Under the pieces are notes generated by a model. That model was not told the origin of the DNA and did not search any database. It saw only the letters and a list, made by a program, of their open reading frames with translations. 64,000 nt of DNA from Punctularia strigosozonata HHB-11173 SS5 (taxonomy: Eukaryota; Basidiomycota; Agaricomycetes; Corticiales; Punctulariaceae): positions 413,179 through 477,178 of the forward strand of contig NW_006767439.1 in the NCBI RefSeq assembly GCF_000264995.1, written 5' to 3'. The position numbers were made by a program, and so were the translations under genes. Position 1 is the stretch's first letter; each line of letters starts with the position of its first letter. Of this stretch, positions 43,499 through 55,386 are shown in pieces.

Positions 43499-45736
43499 AT
43501 GGACTCCCGCTTGACCTCGTCTATCCCCTCCGCACATATCTTCGCTGACAACTCTCCTCAAGACACCCTCGGACTCTTAGCATTGACTAACGTCGAGCAC
43601 GCGTTCCCTGGCTGCAATTCGGTCTCCGACCCCATCGTGCCTGCTTTACAGTTGAATGCCATGGATATCCTGAGTTCTTTCATGTCGATGCAAGGGATAG
43701 AGGGCCAGGATAATCAGCAGCAGCCCTCCGAAGTTCAACAAGGACAAGGGCAGGGGCAATCACAGCAGTTTAATGCTCAAACACCTCAGGCATTGCTCGA
43801 ACAGCAGCTGAAGCTCACTCGACTGCAGCAGCTTCAACAGTTGCAAAACCAGATTTTCCAGCAACAGGTAAGGCTTCAGGCTCTTCCATATGGATACCCG
43901 TTAGCATACTTAGCGTCGCATAGATCGAGCTCATTAGCAATGGCGGCCTAGCGAACCCTCTTATTCTACTTAACCAGCAAGGCAACAATTTGTCTGGCGG
44001 ATTCCCCAATCCGTCCCACACGGTTGTTAATGGAGATGTCGGACCTTCGCAGCGGGAAAACCCGTTCCATGGACTTCCTACTCCAGGTGCGCTCCTATTC
44101 TCTGTCGCGACGGGCTAAGTTCTAAATGCGCGCTTGGCCAATCACAGTATCCTCCACTGAATTACGGGCTCAAAATCCTGGAGAGTTCGTCTCCCCCCTT
44201 ATGTTGCAGTACACAGATCCAAATTTACCTCTTCCTGGTCTTCCGCGCTCCTCGAGTCATGGGCAACATCAAGGCCAGATGCACGACTTCCTCGGCGGCA
44301 CCAACCCAGCGAATCCGCGCCATCAAGAATTGTTGCCCCCCATCTTCGGTTCCGGATCTAACCAGCACCATGTCCAACCCTTAACGCCCGATACCTTCGC
44401 CTCGCAAACACACCAAAATGCCTTCAGCGGTGGAAGCCATCATAACTTGCGCCAAAACATGTCCCACTCCGCGCCTGCCGACATCGTCTTTCGTACAACA
44501 CCTCCTGTTCCTGCAGAGATGGAGTACGAGATTGACAATGTTTCTCCGCTTACTTCACCGTGGTTTGGCGCGACACTGTCTTCGGGGTCGGGAACAGTGC
44601 AAGCTGGAGGAAGTGCCACCTCAAAAACTACGATGAAGCGCGGTCCTTCGCCCACTGGCGGGCAGCAGGTCCGTAAGCGTCCTGCGACGCTGAAGAAGGC
44701 CGGCGCTGGCCGTGCAGCTTCGAGCAAATCGGCGGGATCGACGCCACTTTTGCGTTCGCGATCGAGGAAGGGGAGCCTGAGTGTATCTGCTGCCTTCAAC
44801 ATTGGTAGTGGACATGACGCTCCGCAGGATACACCATCTCCCGTCGATTTGTCGATGCCGCCTCCTGCTGCTCCCAACCAGTCCAACAGTAGCAACAGTT
44901 CCGGGAACGGAGACGGGCTCGCGCAGAGCGCGCTTGACAAACCGGTCCTTCCAATCACTCCGTCGACGATGTTGAACATTGGTCGAACATCTAACAGTTT
45001 CGATGACATATCGGCGCTGCCGAGTGGAAGCCAACCCGGTCATGCTCCAATAGGGGGGACTAGCAGGAAAAGGAGGGGTACTTCGGGCGCCAAATCCGTT
45101 ACACATAGTCCTGTCTTTCCAGGCCCCGGTCATGAAAGACAGATACTACCAGGCCAGTATCCAGGACATAACTTCACATTCATCGCCTGACCTTCTACTC
45201 TTGCAGCCGGCGTTCCCCAGCCACCTTCGCCCGTGCTGCCGCTCATGCCGAAAGGCAAGGGTTCGCACAAGTTGGCGGAACAGAAGCGGAGAGACTCGCT
45301 CAAAACATCCTTTGACGATCTACGCGTGCTTCTTCCCCCGATTCCGATGCCCTCCGAGGATGGGTTCGCACCCACCGGTGAACCCATTCTTCCTGGCGCT
45401 CTCCCACCCCGAGGTCCGCCTAAGGGTGGCGGGGAAGGCCCCAACCGCGGCGTGAGCAAGTTGCAGTTGCTTAGGTGCGGCAACGAGTACATCAAGACCC
45501 TCAAGGGGCGTGTTGACCGTCGCGATGAGGAGATCGAAAGGCTCAGGAAGGAGGTCAGGAAGCTGCGGTTGAAAGCCGCAGGATCCGGCGAAGCTCCCAT
45601 CGCGGAAGAGGATGAAGAGGAGGTTGTGGATCTTGAGAAGGATGTTGACGCTGTCGAAAAATTAGGCGGCCTTGGAGTATTCGGGAACGCAATGTCCGTG
45701 GGCGCCGAAGACGGCGAAGACGACGGTGCGGAGTAG
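43499..45736 (+). CDS. bHLH transcription factor (about 680 aa)
   Basis: Four exons (43499-43867, 43924-44086, 44148-45128, 45207-45736) sum to 2043 nt. The N-terminal third is Gln-rich (QQQPSEVQQGQGQGQ, then a Leu/Gln heptad-like run). The middle is Ser/Pro-rich with a basic patch. The bHLH domain lies near residues 520-610. Its basic region SHKLAEQKRRDSLK has His525, Glu529 and Arg533 at the E-box contact positions. Helix 1 is followed by a long Pro/Gly-rich loop of about 40 residues, then helix 2 (SKLQLLRCGNEYIKTLKGRV) and a Glu/Arg-rich leucine-zipper-like extension. The tail is acidic. The long loop resembles fungal INO2/INO4 and related factors. The third intron uses a gtcatg donor, less typical than the others. 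Nuclear regulator; targets unknown. Confidence 0.9.
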
Positions 45737-46184
45737 TAATTGATGGAACCGGTTTGGGGCCTTCCTTTCGTATCATCTCTAGGGTTCATATACATACTTA
45801 TTGGGGGTGCATGTAGGACTTGTATAGACATCCTGTGTAACTCACTATATACTACTATCTAGAAGGACGCTCAAATCATACAACGCAGTAGATAGAATAG
45901 GATCCTGATGTGTCATGCGTCACCCGTCACCGTTTCGATGAAACGACGAATGTCGACCATCCACCTGTTCGTGGCATACGGTACGCATCGCAGGAACGTC
46001 TGCCAAGAGGCAACAATTGCAGACTGATGGCGGATCCATGTGGCTCCTTCCGTGTTGGTACCTGAGGCCTGAGGTCGCAGAGCATCACTGAGGTTGTGTT
46101 GCGTCTTCTCGCATCTCACAACACGATTCCACTCTCTTCTCGTCGACCAAGCTCGTCAAGTTCGTTCGGAGTCGTTCGGTGGCC
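45737..46184. other. Intergenic between bHLH and membrane-protein genes
   Basis: 3' region of the bHLH gene and upstream region of the four-helix membrane protein. No gene is supported on either strand. Confidence 0.5.
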
Positions 46185-46899
46185 ATGTCGCAGCCCGTCG
46201 CTATGCAGAGTCCTTTGTGAGTAGGTTCTCCTCGTGGTATAACTAGGACTGACCGGAATTGATATCCAGGACAGTCGTCTTTCTCTTGCACATCGCTCTT
46301 GAAATACCAGTGGCCATCCAAGGAATATGGTCTCCTCAGAGCCTTCCCTTCCTTGAGCTCAACAATACTACGTTGGTAGTCTTGAAGGTATGACCCTTTC
46401 TTCCCTTCACGTTCACTCCATCCTTGCGACGTGGCATCATGCACTCGTTTGCCGGCTCACTGGACTAACATTACTCCTCATATAGCTCTACTCGGCGTTA
46501 CTACTAGGAACCTGTGTTGCTTCCTTGCTCTGCTTCAGCTTGCCTGGTGTGTCATAGAGCGACTCGGGATGAGTGACCCACTCATCATTCTTTGATGATA
46601 GAGTTTCTACCCGGAAAGCGCGCATTTGCCATCGCCCTCTGCATGTATCATTCGATCTGCTCCACCATACTCTTCCAGTCTCCTCGCTTCATCCCGAAGT
46701 CGATGGGCGCCTTAGCCGAAACGTACGTGCTGTGACGCTCTGCCCGATGCCTACTCGTTCCTTACACGTCCTCGACAGATGGAAATTCACACCGGAGGTC
46801 CTGTGGGGTACTCTGCACGGTCTTCTGGGTCTATTCTTCATGGCGTGGTGGCAGGGAACGGTTGGTTCCGTCACCGCCGCAAAGAGGCTCCAACAGTGA
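46185..46899 (+). CDS. Small four-helix membrane protein, function unknown (150 aa)
   Basis: Five exons (46185-46216, 46270-46387, 46486-46546, 46602-46722, 46779-46899) sum to 453 nt in phase. Four hydrophobic segments are seen: TVVFLLHIALEIPVAIQGIW, LYSALLLGTCVASLLCFSL, AFAIALCMYHSICSTILFQ, and LWGTLHGLLGLFFMAWWQGT. Conserved-looking turns are LPGKRAF, SPRFIPKS and KFTPEV. The C-terminus is GSVTAAKRLQQ. The hydrophobic pattern and the phase-consistent introns argue strongly for this strand, although a long antisense open frame covers 46085-46444. I do not recognise the family; an organelle-membrane protein of basidiomycetes is likely. Confidence 0.75.
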
Positions 46900-47036
46900 T
46901 AGGCAAAAGCCTCCAAGCCCTTATATTTCTAGATGTTTTCCTGTAATCTTCAATTTCTGCCAACGGCCGCGCGCTCAACGCATCCCCTTGTGTCATTTCC
47001 TGTCTCTCGGAGGCGACTACCCGCCGGAAATTATCC

Positions 47037-48277
47037 CTACAGTGCAATGACCGACGCGTTCACCCAATTATTTGACCCGCTCAAGACGCCTGCCCCCACT
47101 ATCATGAGCTCCGTCGAGTTCGGCATCACCCTCAAATGTCTCGTGTACGACCTGGACGCAGGCGTCGATGTCTTGATCCAATGACTTCCATTCGCAGCCA
47201 AACCGGTGTTGAGGAATATCTCGGTGTTGCTGTTAGCGCTGACGGCGATGGTACCGTTCGGGCCACCGACTGGGCTCCAAACGACATACGGCGACGAAGT
47301 GGGCACAGTGCCATCCGTGGCGCGCACAACCTGGCCCGGGGCGGAATTGAACGCGAACGGATCGGCCGAAAGGCGGTAGTAAACAGCGAAACTGGCTTCG
47401 GGTGCACCGAAGAACTCGTACGTGAGGATGAACTGCTTGTTGGGCAGCTTTGCGATGGTGGTCATGCCCGGGCGGAAGTCGAACGTGTCGTAGGCGACAT
47501 CGTCGACGGGATCTTCCCAGTGAATCAAGTCACGAGATACTTGGTGCCTGCGAGATCTGTTAGCAAGGCCCAGACGGACCGCATCATTCACGTACACGAG
47601 TTTCTGACCATGGGCCGGATCGCGTTGGTCGGAGTAGTAGACTACTAGCTTGTTGTTCCACACCAACAGAAAAGGCTCCCAAACGGGTGTTTCACCGTTG
47701 TTGGGGATCGCCCGCCCACCGCTAGCAATCGAACTCTAGAGAAAGATAGCACGCATGAGTTACGGAGCGTGAATCTACATGAGGGAAAGGTAGTACTTAC
47801 GACGAACTTCCACGTCAGACCTTTGTCTGTGCTCGCATAGAGATCAATCTTCGTGAGACTCAAGTCTTCAGGGATCGAATTCCCGGCCAACAAAATGGTG
47901 CCAGCCTTGAACGAGCCGATGTTCTGGGGAAGTTCGTACAAGAATGGTTGATATCGCAGGCCCCAGCCGTTGACTTGATCCGTGGCGTTCGAAATGTGCG
48001 TCCATGTACGTCCAAGGTCTGTGCTTCGGAAGATGGGGAAATAAGGAGGCTCGGGCGAGTAGTTCTCCCATGTTGCTAGGATCACATTGGAGGTCTTGTG
48101 GTTCTGATTGAGTAGGACAGTGCGAGCATACAGCGTACGAGGGATGGTGTATGTCGAGGGAGGCTTGAATATGTCCGCGTTGGTAAAGGTTTCACTGACT
48201 CTGGGTTTCGGCGCGATCGCGCATTGACCCAGTGTGAACAATGAGAGTAGTCCAAGGAGACTGAGAGAAGTCAACAT
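47037..48277 (-). CDS. Secreted Asp-box (BNR) glycoside hydrolase, GH93-like (375 aa)
   Basis: Extracellular carbohydrate-active enzyme with a sialidase-type beta-propeller. Exons 48277-47801, 47735-47596 and 47547-47037 sum to 1128 nt. A clear signal peptide opens the protein (MLTSLSLLGLLSLFTLGQC, cleavage near residue 19). Two Asp-boxes fit S-x-D-x-G-x-T-W: STDLGRTW and STDKGLTW. Other landmarks are RTLYARTVLL, NNGETPVWEPFLL, LVVYYSDQRD, DFRPGMTTIAKLPNKQFILT and TYEFFG, as in fungal family-93 exo-arabinanases. Several N-glycosylation sequons occur near the C-terminus. Activity on arabinan is inferred from similarity. The second intron (47548-47595) is 48 nt without a stop, so retaining it keeps the frame. 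Confidence 0.9.
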
Positions 48278-51200
48278 AGTGCTTGAAGCTTTAATCCTCG
48301 ACAGATCTCGGCGACGCTAGTTACGAGATCTACGACGATGCCCCTTCATGGCTTTTATTTCGAGAATTGTTCTGAGATGTATGGCTTTTGGAGCACGCGG
48401 GAGACCCATCCATCTGGCGAATGACCGGCGCGACACCAGAAGGACCTGACCGGCCCGCGCAAGCCCACCTGGACATAGTCACCTGCTCCGCTGGCACTCG
48501 AACGGAAGCACCTTTCACGCGGAGAGATGCCTGAGATACATCACGCGAATAAGAGCGAGTCTGAGGGATACTGTGCGTATATGAGTCAACGACACCTCTG
48601 CACTTAAGTAGTCAGGTGGTGACCTCCGGCCCGTAAATTGCGACGGAGCGTAAAGGTAGGATTTTAGCGTTGGCTATGCATAGACAGTGGTCGAGGCCTC
48701 CCAGAAAGATCAGGAATAGATCAGTGCGTGTCCTTCAAGCTCTGGTCAATGTTGGTTAGCAAAGTGGACGGAAAGAGTGCGAATCCGGAGAGCAGGGCCT
48801 ACAAGGACGGCCAGTGGCCACGTGCCATCTACTGACCGTTTTTAGTTTTCGACAACAACCATCATGCGGCAAGAATAGCTCGTCTCGCTCAAATCCTTCC
48901 ATCGACTATGTGACTTTCCGGAACTCGAGCATGCTCAAGCGCTCAAGCGCTCGTGAATCAAGTCCGCGGAGAACATGCTTCACTTTATCAGTGTCGCGAT
49001 CTGGCGCCACGAACGAAGCATGGTGACCACGGTTCACAGCATCATCTCTGGCTGCCGTTCCTCATGGGTTCTGCGAAAGCAACTGCTCGGCATTGGGGTC
49101 TGTGGCAATATGATATTCTGCGACCCTCACCCCTCGAAACTCGCTCACGAGAAGCCTTGGGCGTATCCGAGAAAGCCTCTCATCTCTCCGCATGCAGAGT
49201 CGCCACCAAAACGCGCCATGCCCGGGCGTGCCCTGACAACTATCTGCATCCATTGCCGCGATCTTTATTTGGCTCACTAGAGGCTCATGAGGTCGCATAT
49301 TCCTGGTGGCACGGCGACCTTGATCATGCTCAGGCTCCGATACTTATCGTGCAGACACCTCGAGCCAGCTCTCGAGCCTCACCACACCTCAGAAGGAGAA
49401 GTCGGCGTAGCCGGTGTTGCCGGATTCTGAAGCGTGTATGTCCGAACAGAACTGTTTGATACGCATACGGAGGTCTTTATCGACCCAGAATCAGCAAGGC
49501 CCGACGTTTACACGAAAGCCCCGGCGGAGAACTTGCTGCACGAGCGCCACATGATCGCTATCACCAGGTATCCACCATGCTCGACGCCCGAGTGAGCGGC
49601 GGCCAGCCCTTCCTGCCTCGAAACCTATAGAATTCATGACTCATTTCCGCGGGCATGCAAAAAGTCGTGCCAACTAATGTACCCTTGCCTCGGTAACCTC
49701 TGCATCTCAGAGCATCTTTCGCGCCGTGTTTCTGCTTCGTCCAAGTATGTGCCATCAAGAATGCCCTCGTACCAATTCTTCCTGTGGGGAAGTGCATCAC
49801 CAAGCTTTCACAGGACGCGTTCGGTCCAGAAAGCCGACCCTTTTTGGGAAGGTTTGATCAACTATCGGAAGCTTCGAGACGAATCGTGTGCGTCGTGCGA
49901 CAAGACGCAGCCCGAATATGGTGACGCTGTTGTACTCTGTCTAATCGTCTATTCGCGGCCGCGATGGTCACGCTGTGGACATGGATCGACTCGTCAATAA
50001 TGATTAAACCTCGAGTTACGGGCTGGAACCTTCGCAACTCGAGTTTACTTACGCACCGTTACATCGAGGTTTATGCACACCACTTTCATGGTCGATATCG
50101 CACTGATTCCTAACGTCATCAGGCTGCATGTGCCAGAGCGTGGTCGCTAGGACTGTAAGATGATGGTGGTTGTTCTCGACAGCAGAAGCTCCCATATGTC
50201 CTCTCGACTCGAATGTTTCTCTCATGGCAAGCTTGTCTCGGCGCGTTAGGGATTGGGTGATCTCGGTACAAGCACATTGGTATGAAGTGATATCTGGGGT
50301 CATACCAGCGTATCTGTTGACCCTGCATCTGTAGCCCATATGATATCGTCGAATGGCCCCCTTTACTGTCAACACGATGCTCCACGGATATCGTACACCG
50401 GCCACCACATCTGGTCCGGGACCATCAAGGTGTATCTTCATTTACCCCCGCCGCTGGCATCACGGCAAGTTCTGATACGGCCACGGGAATGGCATTCAGT
50501 CGATGACACGTTCTTACGTCTCACCATACGGGACCGCAAGGTGACTTCAAAGTCAGAGGTAAATCCTGCCCGTTCTGTCAATCAACGTTTCGCCCTGGGT
50601 TCTCGTCCTCCTATTGTCTACGCGTAACGCATGTGGAACTTGTCGCGAAAGGGAAGCTGAAGAATCTGTATCTGGGATGCCTCCCACAAACCATTGACAG
50701 GTGCTCGTTCTTGCCTGTACTTACCAGTTCGACTCGCACGTATCCGGGACCGCTGCTTGTTCCATGTCCATTTGAAGGAAGTCATCTGAACTTTCTGATT
50801 GACCAGTATGGGCTAAGGTTTCGTCTTCGTTCGTCTTCGGAACAACATCGGTGAGCGCATCTTCTCCTTTGCTGAGGGAGGTACCGTGAAGACGTGTTCA
50901 GACTGGCCATGGCGCGGAAGGGAGGGGGAGCATGGTGTTATCATACTGCGAGTGTCAAACGAATCGCCAAGCAAAAGCCACGACAACTGTGCGGAATCCT
51001 GCGGCATTGCGAATGCAGGGTAGGTTCTGTTGGCTACATTATTGACCCTCGATATTGCCGTAGGGCTCAGACGAACATCGTCTGACGCACCGGTACCGAG
51101 CGTTGGTCACGTATGTCGAATACCTTTTGCGCAATGCCCACGATTGAATTGGGTTCATAGCACATCTTTGCCGGTGCTTCCGATGTATATCCGTTGGTGG

Positions 51201-52333
51201 GACTATCTCATGGGTTCCCACTCTGGGATATCGAAGGAGCACGACGATCATACGTCTGTATCAGATTCGCGCCGTCCCTGCAGTGTCGGATAGTCAGTGA
51301 GTCCTGGTCGGTTGTGCTTGTCTCTATCTGATTGCGATCCAAGCACCTCAAACTAGCTAGCGTCCAATAACACATCTGCACGAAATATGTACCTGATCGC
51401 CATTTTCACGACAAACAAGACTGCAACACCGATCAATGTCCGTACTTATTGCCCGACGTCAGTCGTACTCTACATAGACTTACCCACCTCGAAGCGCTGT
51501 ACAAAGAACCTGCGCAGTCAATGGTGGTTCTGTCATCATACCTTCGAGAGATGTCGCCATGACGATCACTTTCGAACTAATTTTTGAATCGAGTCTGAGA
51601 TCGTTCTCATAGGAAGGCACTGGGAAGGAAGCCCTCGGGGAGGTCGAGGAGCCCTACCAATTTGGTTACGAATCTCGAAAAGCATAACCAAATTTTTCGT
51701 GAAATCCAGTGCCGCGCATCTCACCCGTTTGGGTTTATTTACGCTTTTCGGATCGCCCACTGCTGCCGAAGTAGGCATCAAATTGGACTCGCGGCGCTCT
51801 CCAAGTTGCTACGGAGCGCCATAGACAAGAATAACTCCACCGTTCCGCCCATCGTGCCTGACGGCGGTGGGGTCGAGCAGCCCGAGAGCTATTCTCAGCT
51901 GGCATACACGACCTGGGATACCATTCTGAAACGGTTGCTGTTGGTGGTGTACTCAGTTCGAGGTCAGAACGGCCAGAAGATGGCTTATCAGGCCGTATAG
52001 CTTCTCAGGGTCCGCAAGCACGGCACAAAGGCCCAAGGGAGCGGGAGATGATTCGGTCATCTACTCCTTCGCGAACCGAAGGACCGTTGATTGCCGCGCG
52101 CGTGTGCGAAGCCAGACCTTGTTTACGCCACCACCATTCACTCCGGTCCTCCGCGTTCTAGAATTTATGAGTACGAGAGGAATTCGCTATGTTCCCGTCC
52201 CTGCGCCCGTCCTACCATACTACTTCTCTGACCGAGCCGTCCACCTCCATATCCCTGCCTACCTGGACCAACCGTACTGCTCCACTCATCCTCTCTCCGT
52301 GTTCCTGTCTCGCTTGTGCCTGATCGAGCACCC
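48278..52333. other. Gene-poor 4-kb stretch
   Basis: No gene model holds up. Several frames of 80-170 codons overlap on different strands (for example 48953-49459 +), but none shows family motifs or frame-consistent introns. Two duplicated CTCAAGCG units lie near 48928-48948. The frame ending near 52000 (+) contains a plausible stretch around SKLLRSAIDKNNSTVPPIVP and TTWDTILKRLLLVV that could be the tail of an unrecognised or decayed gene. The right end should include the promoter of the arrestin-like gene. Confidence 0.35.
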
Positions 52334-54224
52334 ATGATTCCCGGCAAGAGCAGCAAACCGCGTCTTCGGCTCGACCCCACAGCCCAAGGCCATCAACAAG
52401 GTCCTCCGTCGAGCTATGCCACCCCCGCTCCTGAGCAGGAATCTCGCTATCCACACACTTCTGTGTTCAGGTAAGGTATTTCTAAAACGTTCTACGGATG
52501 TCAACTGAATCACCTTCAGGTCGCTGCATATGGAGATGCGAATATTCAGTCCCTCAGTCAAAATACTTCCGTCTGAGGGGAAAGCGGCTCCTCGATCTCT
52601 CCCCATCTACGGAGACCACGATAAACTAGAGGGTGTCGTCACTCTCGATCCGTCCTTACAGACAGCCTCTGGCCATCTCACTGTCTCAGTACGTCAGCGC
52701 TTATATTTCTTGCCCGGGTTCTGATGGTTCTCAGGTCGAGGGCATCTTCACTTACGAGCCCGGAGATACTGAAGCCATTGTTGACGCCTCAGATAGCCCT
52801 CCCCTTGGCAGGCATCGCCACGTATTCTATTCATCGACAGTAACGCCGTCCTCACCGCAAGCTGAGGTTAGCACGCCCCTGTCGGCGTCATTGCGAGATG
52901 CCTTCAAGAGCATCCGACGGAAAGCAAGCTTGCAATCGATGAAATCTCCCAGACGCGAGAACTTCGCCTTCGACATCCCCGCGCTGATGCGACCTGGCGA
53001 GGAGATGCCACCGTCTTTTTCTCTTTCCAAGCTGATGGAAGGGGGCATTCGTGGTCGCGCCTCGGTAGAGGTTGTCGATGTGGCCTACCGCGTCATCGCA
53101 CTGTGGGAGTCGCATGACGGTTCTGAAAATCGGGTAATGTAAGAATGCCTTCAATTTCGGAAGCTAGTGAGATCGTCGTAACGTCGCTGTCATAGGCTCG
53201 AGGCACCGTTCCTCTTTCGTCCGGATACGGAGTTTCACTCTCTCGATGGCGGTTCGTTGGATCCTGAATCTTGGCTGGAGGTTCCGCTTGTATCAGACCG
53301 ACAGATACCATTCCAGTGCGCAGTGAGTGATCACCTTGCCACCAAATAGTCCCTCTCTCATTGACTTCTTAGGTTACCATGCCGAATCCTGCCACCTTTC
53401 CTCGTTCGGCGTCCCTCCCTTATTTTGTCGTGTACACAACGACACCGAAGTCGGTGCCGTTATCTCGCGAGATTGCAGCAGATGCCACCATCGCGGTCTC
53501 GCTTGTACGGCAAATCATGATCAAGCAGGAACATCCTCTCCGGTCGCGGTCATCGTCAAACGCTCCTCGAATACGGACAATATCAAATTTGGAACGTCCT
53601 CGACGGATTCGGAGTCCGTCTGATTCTTCTTCCTCGAGCGGGTTGTCTAGCAATGCCTCTCCGAACGCTAACCCCACTGTCCCGTCGTTCCTACCGTCCA
53701 CCTCGTCACACGACAGCTCAGCCGACGAAGACTCGGATGTACAACTCGTGACTGTTCCTCGCAACAAACTCTACAAGCGGGCAGCTAGTAAAACGGCGCC
53801 TGCTAGATTCCCTACGTTCGGCCGGGTCAACGAGAAGAACACGTTACAAGGTCTCTGCGACCGTCCGCTCCCTCCTCTCCCCGGCGAACAGCGAAAGACC
53901 CGAGGAGCCTTCTCCGAGTCGCGCACACTGCAAACGGATATTTTCGTCGGCTTCCCAAAACGGCCCCGAAATCCCGGGGATCCTCGTGGACACCCGTCTT
54001 TGGAGGAACATATAAGCCTGCCGGACGGCCTCTATAAAGGTCGATTGCCCTTGCATAGGGACATGATTCCGACGATCAGTTGGGGTGGGCTTCAGGTCAA
54101 GGTACGATGATCGCCACGTGCATGCGCTTTTGCTAATCCCGAGTGTAAACAGTATTACCTGGATATCTCTGTCTTGTTCGGTCAGGACGAGTTGCGGGCC
54201 CGCGTACCCATCCGTCTTTTCTGA
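52334..54224 (+). CDS. Arrestin-like protein (545 aa)
   Basis: Six exons (52334-52470, 52520-52688, 52735-53138, 53196-53322, 53373-54101, 54153-54224) sum to 1638 nt. The start MIPGKSSKPRLRLD is followed by an arrestin N-like beta-sandwich: SLHMEMRIFSPSVKILPSE, DKLEGVVTLDP, HLTVSVEGIFTYEPGDTE. The middle shows ASVEVVDVAYRVIALWES and IPFQCAVTMP, then a long Ser-rich insertion (about residues 325-420). The C-terminal part reads YYLDISVLFGQDELRARVPI, the last arrestin-C strands. Fungal arrestin-like proteins recruit ubiquitin ligases to membrane transporters; many have PPxY motifs. The predicted C-terminus stops soon after the last strand with no PPxY, so either it uses another partner or a further 3' exon exists (a PPYY is read in one frame at about 54310). 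Confidence 0.8.
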
Positions 54225-55386
54225 ACGCATTCAAAACACATGTCGCTGCCAAGATATCATCATCAGGAGTGCCATCAGCAAGGCTGACACCATTTTCACT
54301 ACTTATATGGACCACCGTACTACATCCCGGATTTCGTTATTATTATGTATAACTACTACCATGTGAGTATACGCATCGCTTTGAATAGTTGTCCATATCT
54401 CGCTGTCGTCCGTCAGAATACCTCTCGCAATGTGGATACCCAGGCCCCAGTCCAGTCGCGAGTTTACCGAGACTTATGATCGAAGGTGCGTTTTGGGAGA
54501 GCACGAAACCACTGGCTGTTCCCGTTATCGAACTTCTGTCACACAGATGACCGCGTTCCTATGTATTCCTATGGCCTCGAGAACGCGCGTCTGAAACCGG
54601 ATCCAAACGTGGCGAATCATGACCTTGCCGATGGGTGTTCTATTTCCCGCAGACTCGTCGACCGACCTTAGAAGCCTCCTGATGCGCGAGCATCAGAAAC
54701 GAACGGAATCGGACTTTGGCGATTTTGCTCCGCACCGCACCGGAGTGCACACCTACTGGATCCGACAAAATCCCGGCAGGGCCGAACGACTGCGTGTCCC
54801 TGGAAACAACACATGGACCAAGGTGACCGTTGGAGTGGCACAATGTCCCGGCACCTGTCAGGTGGACATCAATACCAGCATCGACTCTCGACGATGTGAG
54901 CATGGATGCATGACCGACGGCGCGCGAGATGGGACGTGGTATGTAATCTTGCTGTGAGAGGCAGGGTCGTCGTTTCAGTGCGAAAAATCCGTTTCTCGGC
55001 TGCGCATCGTGCTCGCAGCTTTTTCTCGAGATCACTAGAAGCCGACGCGAAGAAGCACGGAGGCAGGTCTAGGCAGACGCTCAAGCCTCAGGTAGTAGTA
55101 GTACATAGCAGCATAGCAGCGAACGGTACGCACTTTGGGTATGTACTCATTCAAGTCTGCTCAGCCTCTTCTCCTAGTCCATTTCACGATATTTTGCAGC
55201 TTGAGTCCAGAGTTCTCCCCGGCGCGGCGCAGGATCTCTGGCGGATACGGCTCGGGTGGCCCGACCGTTCCGTATTGATGTGGAGTGTGAGAAAACTCGG
55301 AGGATGTTATCAGCGTGGGAATGTCATGGTTAGGACTGAATTTCGTCATTTCCCGCAACATTCCTTCTCCCCCTGTTCTGCGCGTT
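54225..55386. other. Unresolved region between arrestin-like and RmlD-like genes
   Basis: The plus strand has a 112-codon open frame (54619-54957, containing GVHTYWIRQNPGRAERLRVP). In a different frame, two segments at about 54419-54487 and 54549-54668 join across a normal-looking intron. The two readings exclude each other, and I could not connect either to a start with confidence. A small extra gene or an extended arrestin 3' end is possible. Confidence 0.3.

Noticed and set aside
46085-46444. Minus-strand open frame of about 119 codons, extendable by a splice to 45913
   Set aside because: The opposite strand gives a five-exon, phase-consistent protein with four membrane helices over the same bases, which is much stronger evidence.
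48953-49459. 168-codon plus-strand open frame
   Set aside because: No motif, biased composition (Arg, Ser, His), overlapping open frames in other phases and no credible splice partner.
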